Shown here one piece after another: positions 5,374 to 7,485 of a stretch of DNA of 7,485 nucleotides. Origin of the DNA: an uncultured Opitutales bacterium (GTDB lineage: Bacteria > Verrucomicrobiota > Verrucomicrobiia > Opitutales > UBA2995). The DNA is taken from positions 1 through 7,485 of the forward strand of contig CALGUT010000560.1 of assembly GCA_937920335.1 (NCBI GenBank). The letters run 5' to 3'. Numbering within the stretch: the stretch's first letter is position 1; every line of letters begins with the position of its first letter. Made by a program: the position numbers and the translations under genes. The notes beneath the pieces are model-generated. The model made no database searches, was not told where the DNA came from, and saw only the letters and a program-made list of their open reading frames with translations.

Positions 5374-6552
5374 TTACTTTCCTACGTAAGCGAGTCTATA
5401 GATCTTATTGCCGGTATCGTCGCTGAAGACAATCGATCCGTCGGGAGCCTGAATACAATCGACAGGGCGGCCCAGGATCTCAGTTCCATTCTTCAGGAAG
5501 TTCACGACCTTTTGTTCACCGTAAGGATGTCCATCTTCAAATAGAATTCTCGAAACACAGTAGCCGACCTTCTCAGTGGCATTCCATCCTCCTTTTTGAG
5601 CGACGAAGGCGTCTCCATAGGCGTCGGGGATTTGTTTGCCGTCGTAAAATGTCAGGCTATTGGCGGAACTGTGGGCTGGCATGATCCATTCTGGAATGGT
5701 GGTCATATTCGCGTATTTCAAGAGGTCGGGATGATCGAGGAAGAGAAAGTTTGGCACCATTTTACCGACTATCCAGGGATGGCCGTAGAATCCCCCTTCG
5801 ACATAGTGGTTGAGCTCTGCCGGAGGGTTGTGATCGGTGAAGGGTTGTTTGCCATCTTTTGCGTCGCCCTCAAAGGGGGCCCCTATGCGGTCGATATCAT
5901 GATCGACTCCCCAGATCTCATCGGTGCCTGGCCGGATCACCAGTTTTTCGGAATTGCGGAGACCGGAAGCGAAGAGTTTTTTGTCGGATCCGTCCAAAGC
6001 GAATGACCAGATCTTTTTCCGCTCTGAGGCATCGATGGGTTCATCCGTCGCGTTGGTTTGATCGCCGACGTGGGTGTAGATACGGCCGTTGTGAATTAGC
6101 AAAGCCCGCCAGCTGTGACCGCTTCTTTTCCCGGTTGGAATGTCGTCAGCTCCTAAAATCTCTTCCACGAGGTCTGCTTTTCCATCGCCATTCGTATCTT
6201 TGGCGCGGGATACCGCATTGAGCTGCGAAAAATACAACCAACCATCGTGAAACTGAAGCCCTTGTAACATGCTCTTGGGGTCTTCCCCTTCAATAAATGC
6301 GGTGAGCGTTTCATAGCTCCCGTCGCCATCCTTGTCATTACAGCTGTAAATTTTACCTTCCTTGATCACGCTTACAAATAAGGTTCCGTCAGGTCCAAAT
6401 TCGAGGAAGCGTGGTTTTTGAATCGTGTCTTCGACCACGGTGAGCTTGAAACCATCGCGTACCCAGACGCCGTCTGGAACGTTAGCTTTGAGTGTCAGGG
6501 GAAGAATGAATAGGGTGATAGAAACGAGAGTCGGAAGTATGCGTGTGTTCAT
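5374..6552 (-). CDS. Exported sugar dehydrogenase, GSDH/sorbosone dehydrogenase family
   Basis: This 392-aa protein is a predicted periplasmic six-bladed propeller of the soluble quinoprotein glucose dehydrogenase/L-sorbosone dehydrogenase family, expected to oxidise a sugar or aldose using PQQ. Residues 1-23 form a signal peptide. Family landmarks appear in order: GHSW with H146 (position of the catalytic His of sGDH), GLRN with R199 and N200 (matching its Arg-Asn pair), GGFYGHP (253-259), AHSSANSLTFYDG (293-305), GDAFVAQKGGWN (313-324) and RPVDCIQAPDGSIVFSDD (362-379), followed by GNKIYRL. Two acidic loops, D73-K-D-G-D77-G and D119-T-N-G-D123-G with E130, look like calcium-binding loops of the DxDxDG type. 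The gene lies 99 bases downstream of the sulfatase on the same strand, so the two may share a transcript. Substrate and electron acceptor are unknown. No Shine-Dalgarno is seen before the ATG. Confidence 0.92.
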   Translation of the reverse strand: MNTRILPTLVSITLFILPLTLKANVPDGVWVRDGFKLTVVEDTIQKPRFLEFGPDGTLFVSVIKEGKIYSCNDKDGDGSYETLTAFIEGEDPKSMLQGLQFHDGWLYFSQLNAVSRAKDTNGDGKADLVEEILGADDIPTGKRSGHSWRALLIHNGRIYTHVGDQTNATDEPIDASERKKIWSFALDGSDKKLFASGLRNSEKLVIRPGTDEIWGVDHDIDRIGAPFEGDAKDGKQPFTDHNPPAELNHYVEGGFYGHPWIVGKMVPNFLFLDHPDLLKYANMTTIPEWIMPAHSSANSLTFYDGKQIPDAYGDAFVAQKGGWNATEKVGYCVSRILFEDGHPYGEQKVVNFLKNGTEILGRPVDCIQAPDGSIVFSDDTGNKIYRLAYVGK

Positions 6553-6651
6553 AGGGCGGTAATGGCGTTTTGGGTGTCTAAGAAATCAAGTTGGCTGGAT
6601 GACGGACTTGAGGCAATTCGAATAGCTGTCTGGAATTCCGTGGGAACGCGA

Positions 6652-7485
6652 TTAGAATTTTTCCAGAGTCATTTGCAGCAGCCATTTGGGGAATTGCCAT
6701 CCAAGGAGTTCGGTATTCGGTGCTTCTTCAACGAATGCGCGAATTTCGGGAAGCGCTGGTTTTGCAATTTTACCCAGATGATCCAGCGCGTTGGCCGCTG
6801 GCAGGGCGATTAAAGGTTGTGGGTGATTCAGTGCCTCGATCAAAAGGTTCAGGCTGGGATCCGTTTCGCCAAGAGCACAGAGCGCCTGGGCGGCCTCGAT
6901 CCGGTTTATGGATACTGGATCGTTGATAAGCTTGCGTAGTTCGGGCATGGCTTTCCTTCCCTGGCTACCCTGAGCAATGATTCCCTGCAGGGCCCAGTAG
7001 CGAACGGCAGGATCACTGTGATTGAGAAGCCGTATCTGCTCAGGTAATACGTCGGAGCCGCGGTCAATCAGGTCGGCGGTCTGCATGATCGCTGATAATG
7101 GATACACTTCTGGCTGGTCGCGTACCAGGCTGTGTCGGTCGAGTTTGTCTCCTGCTACACCGAATCGCGTCCACCATTGAGATTCCGGCATGAAACCGAG
7201 GTCGAGTATTTCATGCTGCCACCGGTTTAGTTGTTCGCGCTTGCGACGGAGTACGGCTTGATACTCGGGGTACTCGGCGAGATTGTTGAGCTCGTGCGGA
7301 TCTTTTTCGGTATCGAAAAGCTGTTCGCGCGGCCGTGTCAGTGTCGTGAATACAGCTTGTTCGGGGGAGAGTTTACCTTGAGCGTGGTATTGATGGAGAA
7401 TCTGGTAGCTACCCTGCTTGTGCGGGTAGTTGCGGGTTTGATGGTGAAACCACGGCAGATTGGAGCGAAAGTTGCGAATGTATTT
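6652..7485 (-). CDS. Sulfatase, C-terminal part with HEAT-repeat tail
   Basis: The reading frame is open from the right edge and 277 residues are visible; the N-terminal catalytic half with the formylglycine motif (C/S-x-P-x-R) lies outside the window. The first part, KYIRNFRSNLPWFHH (1-15) followed by LHQYHAQGKLSPEQA (30-44), resembles the heparan N-sulfatase (SGSH-like) branch of sulfatases. REQLFDTEKDPHELNNLAE (53-71) is the near-universal C-terminal sulfatase motif, usually written E-x-L-Y-D-L-x-x-D-P-x-E-x-x-N-L. After about residue 145 come three HEAT-like helical repeats, with RYWALQG (162-168), RIEAAQALCALG (195-206) and LIALPAANALDHLG (225-238). Such tails occur in sulfatases of planctomycetes and verrucomicrobia and may bind partners. 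The likely role is removing sulfate from sulfated glycans in the periplasm or outside the cell. The internal Met99 is not the start. The sugar dehydrogenase gene follows 99 bases downstream. Confidence 0.93.
   Translation of the reverse strand, partial: KYIRNFRSNLPWFHHQTRNYPHKQGSYQILHQYHAQGKLSPEQAVFTTLTRPREQLFDTEKDPHELNNLAEYPEYQAVLRRKREQLNRWQHEILDLGFMPESQWWTRFGVAGDKLDRHSLVRDQPEVYPLSAIMQTADLIDRGSDVLPEQIRLLNHSDPAVRYWALQGIIAQGSQGRKAMPELRKLINDPVSINRIEAAQALCALGETDPSLNLLIEALNHPQPLIALPAANALDHLGKIAKPALPEIRAFVEEAPNTELLGWQFPKWLLQMTLEKF

Noticed and set aside
5596..6006. 136-residue open frame on the plus strand opposite the sugar dehydrogenase
   Set aside because: The minus-strand frame shows clear family motifs across this whole region, so the plus frame is a shadow.
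6562..6813. 83-residue open frame on the plus strand at the sulfatase end
   Set aside because: Most of it lies opposite the HEAT-repeat tail, and the rest falls in the 99-base gap without supporting signals.

Overview
The window looks like a piece of a heterotrophic, probably marine bacterium of the PVC group, most likely Verrucomicrobiota (Opitutales/Puniceicoccales-like). This is inferred from the gene mix: an SSS-type symporter, a HEAT-tailed sulfatase, a GSDH-family sugar dehydrogenase and a membrane-anchored PQQ-like propeller. Base composition is near 50 % GC by eye, and most start codons lack a Shine-Dalgarno sequence. No RNA genes, insertion sequences, CRISPR arrays or clear rho-independent terminators were found.

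Layout: (1) 1-300 (+) is the C-terminal end of a sodium:solute symporter whose start lies outside the window. (2) 334-780 (+) is a small GNAT acetyltransferase. (3) 808-3561 (-) is a probable two-gene metal-uptake unit: a 129-aa exported Cys/His protein (3172-3561) followed by a 751-aa TonB-dependent receptor (808-3063) resembling the zinc receptor ZnuD. The receptor carries two very His/Asp/Glu-rich loops. (4) 3562-3738 is a divergent intergenic region with an inverted repeat and a direct repeat. (5) 3739-5274 (+) is an inner-membrane-anchored PQQ-like beta-propeller. (6) 5374-6552 (-) is an exported sugar dehydrogenase of the soluble quinoprotein/sorbosone dehydrogenase family. (7) 6652-7485 (-) is the C-terminal half of a sulfatase with a HEAT-repeat tail, running off the right edge.

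Two themes emerge. The right-hand pair (sulfatase, then sugar dehydrogenase) and the left-edge symporter fit desulfation, oxidation and uptake of sugars from sulfated polysaccharides. The central minus-strand unit fits capture of a scarce divalent metal, most simply zinc, at the outer membrane, with the small Cys/His protein as a candidate accessory. Short palindromes upstream of both genes of that unit, and a hairpin just before the receptor start codon, are candidate regulatory sites. The most interesting part of the window is this central unit. Its components belong to recognisable classes, but the pairing with the small protein and the extreme metal-binding loops deserve attention.
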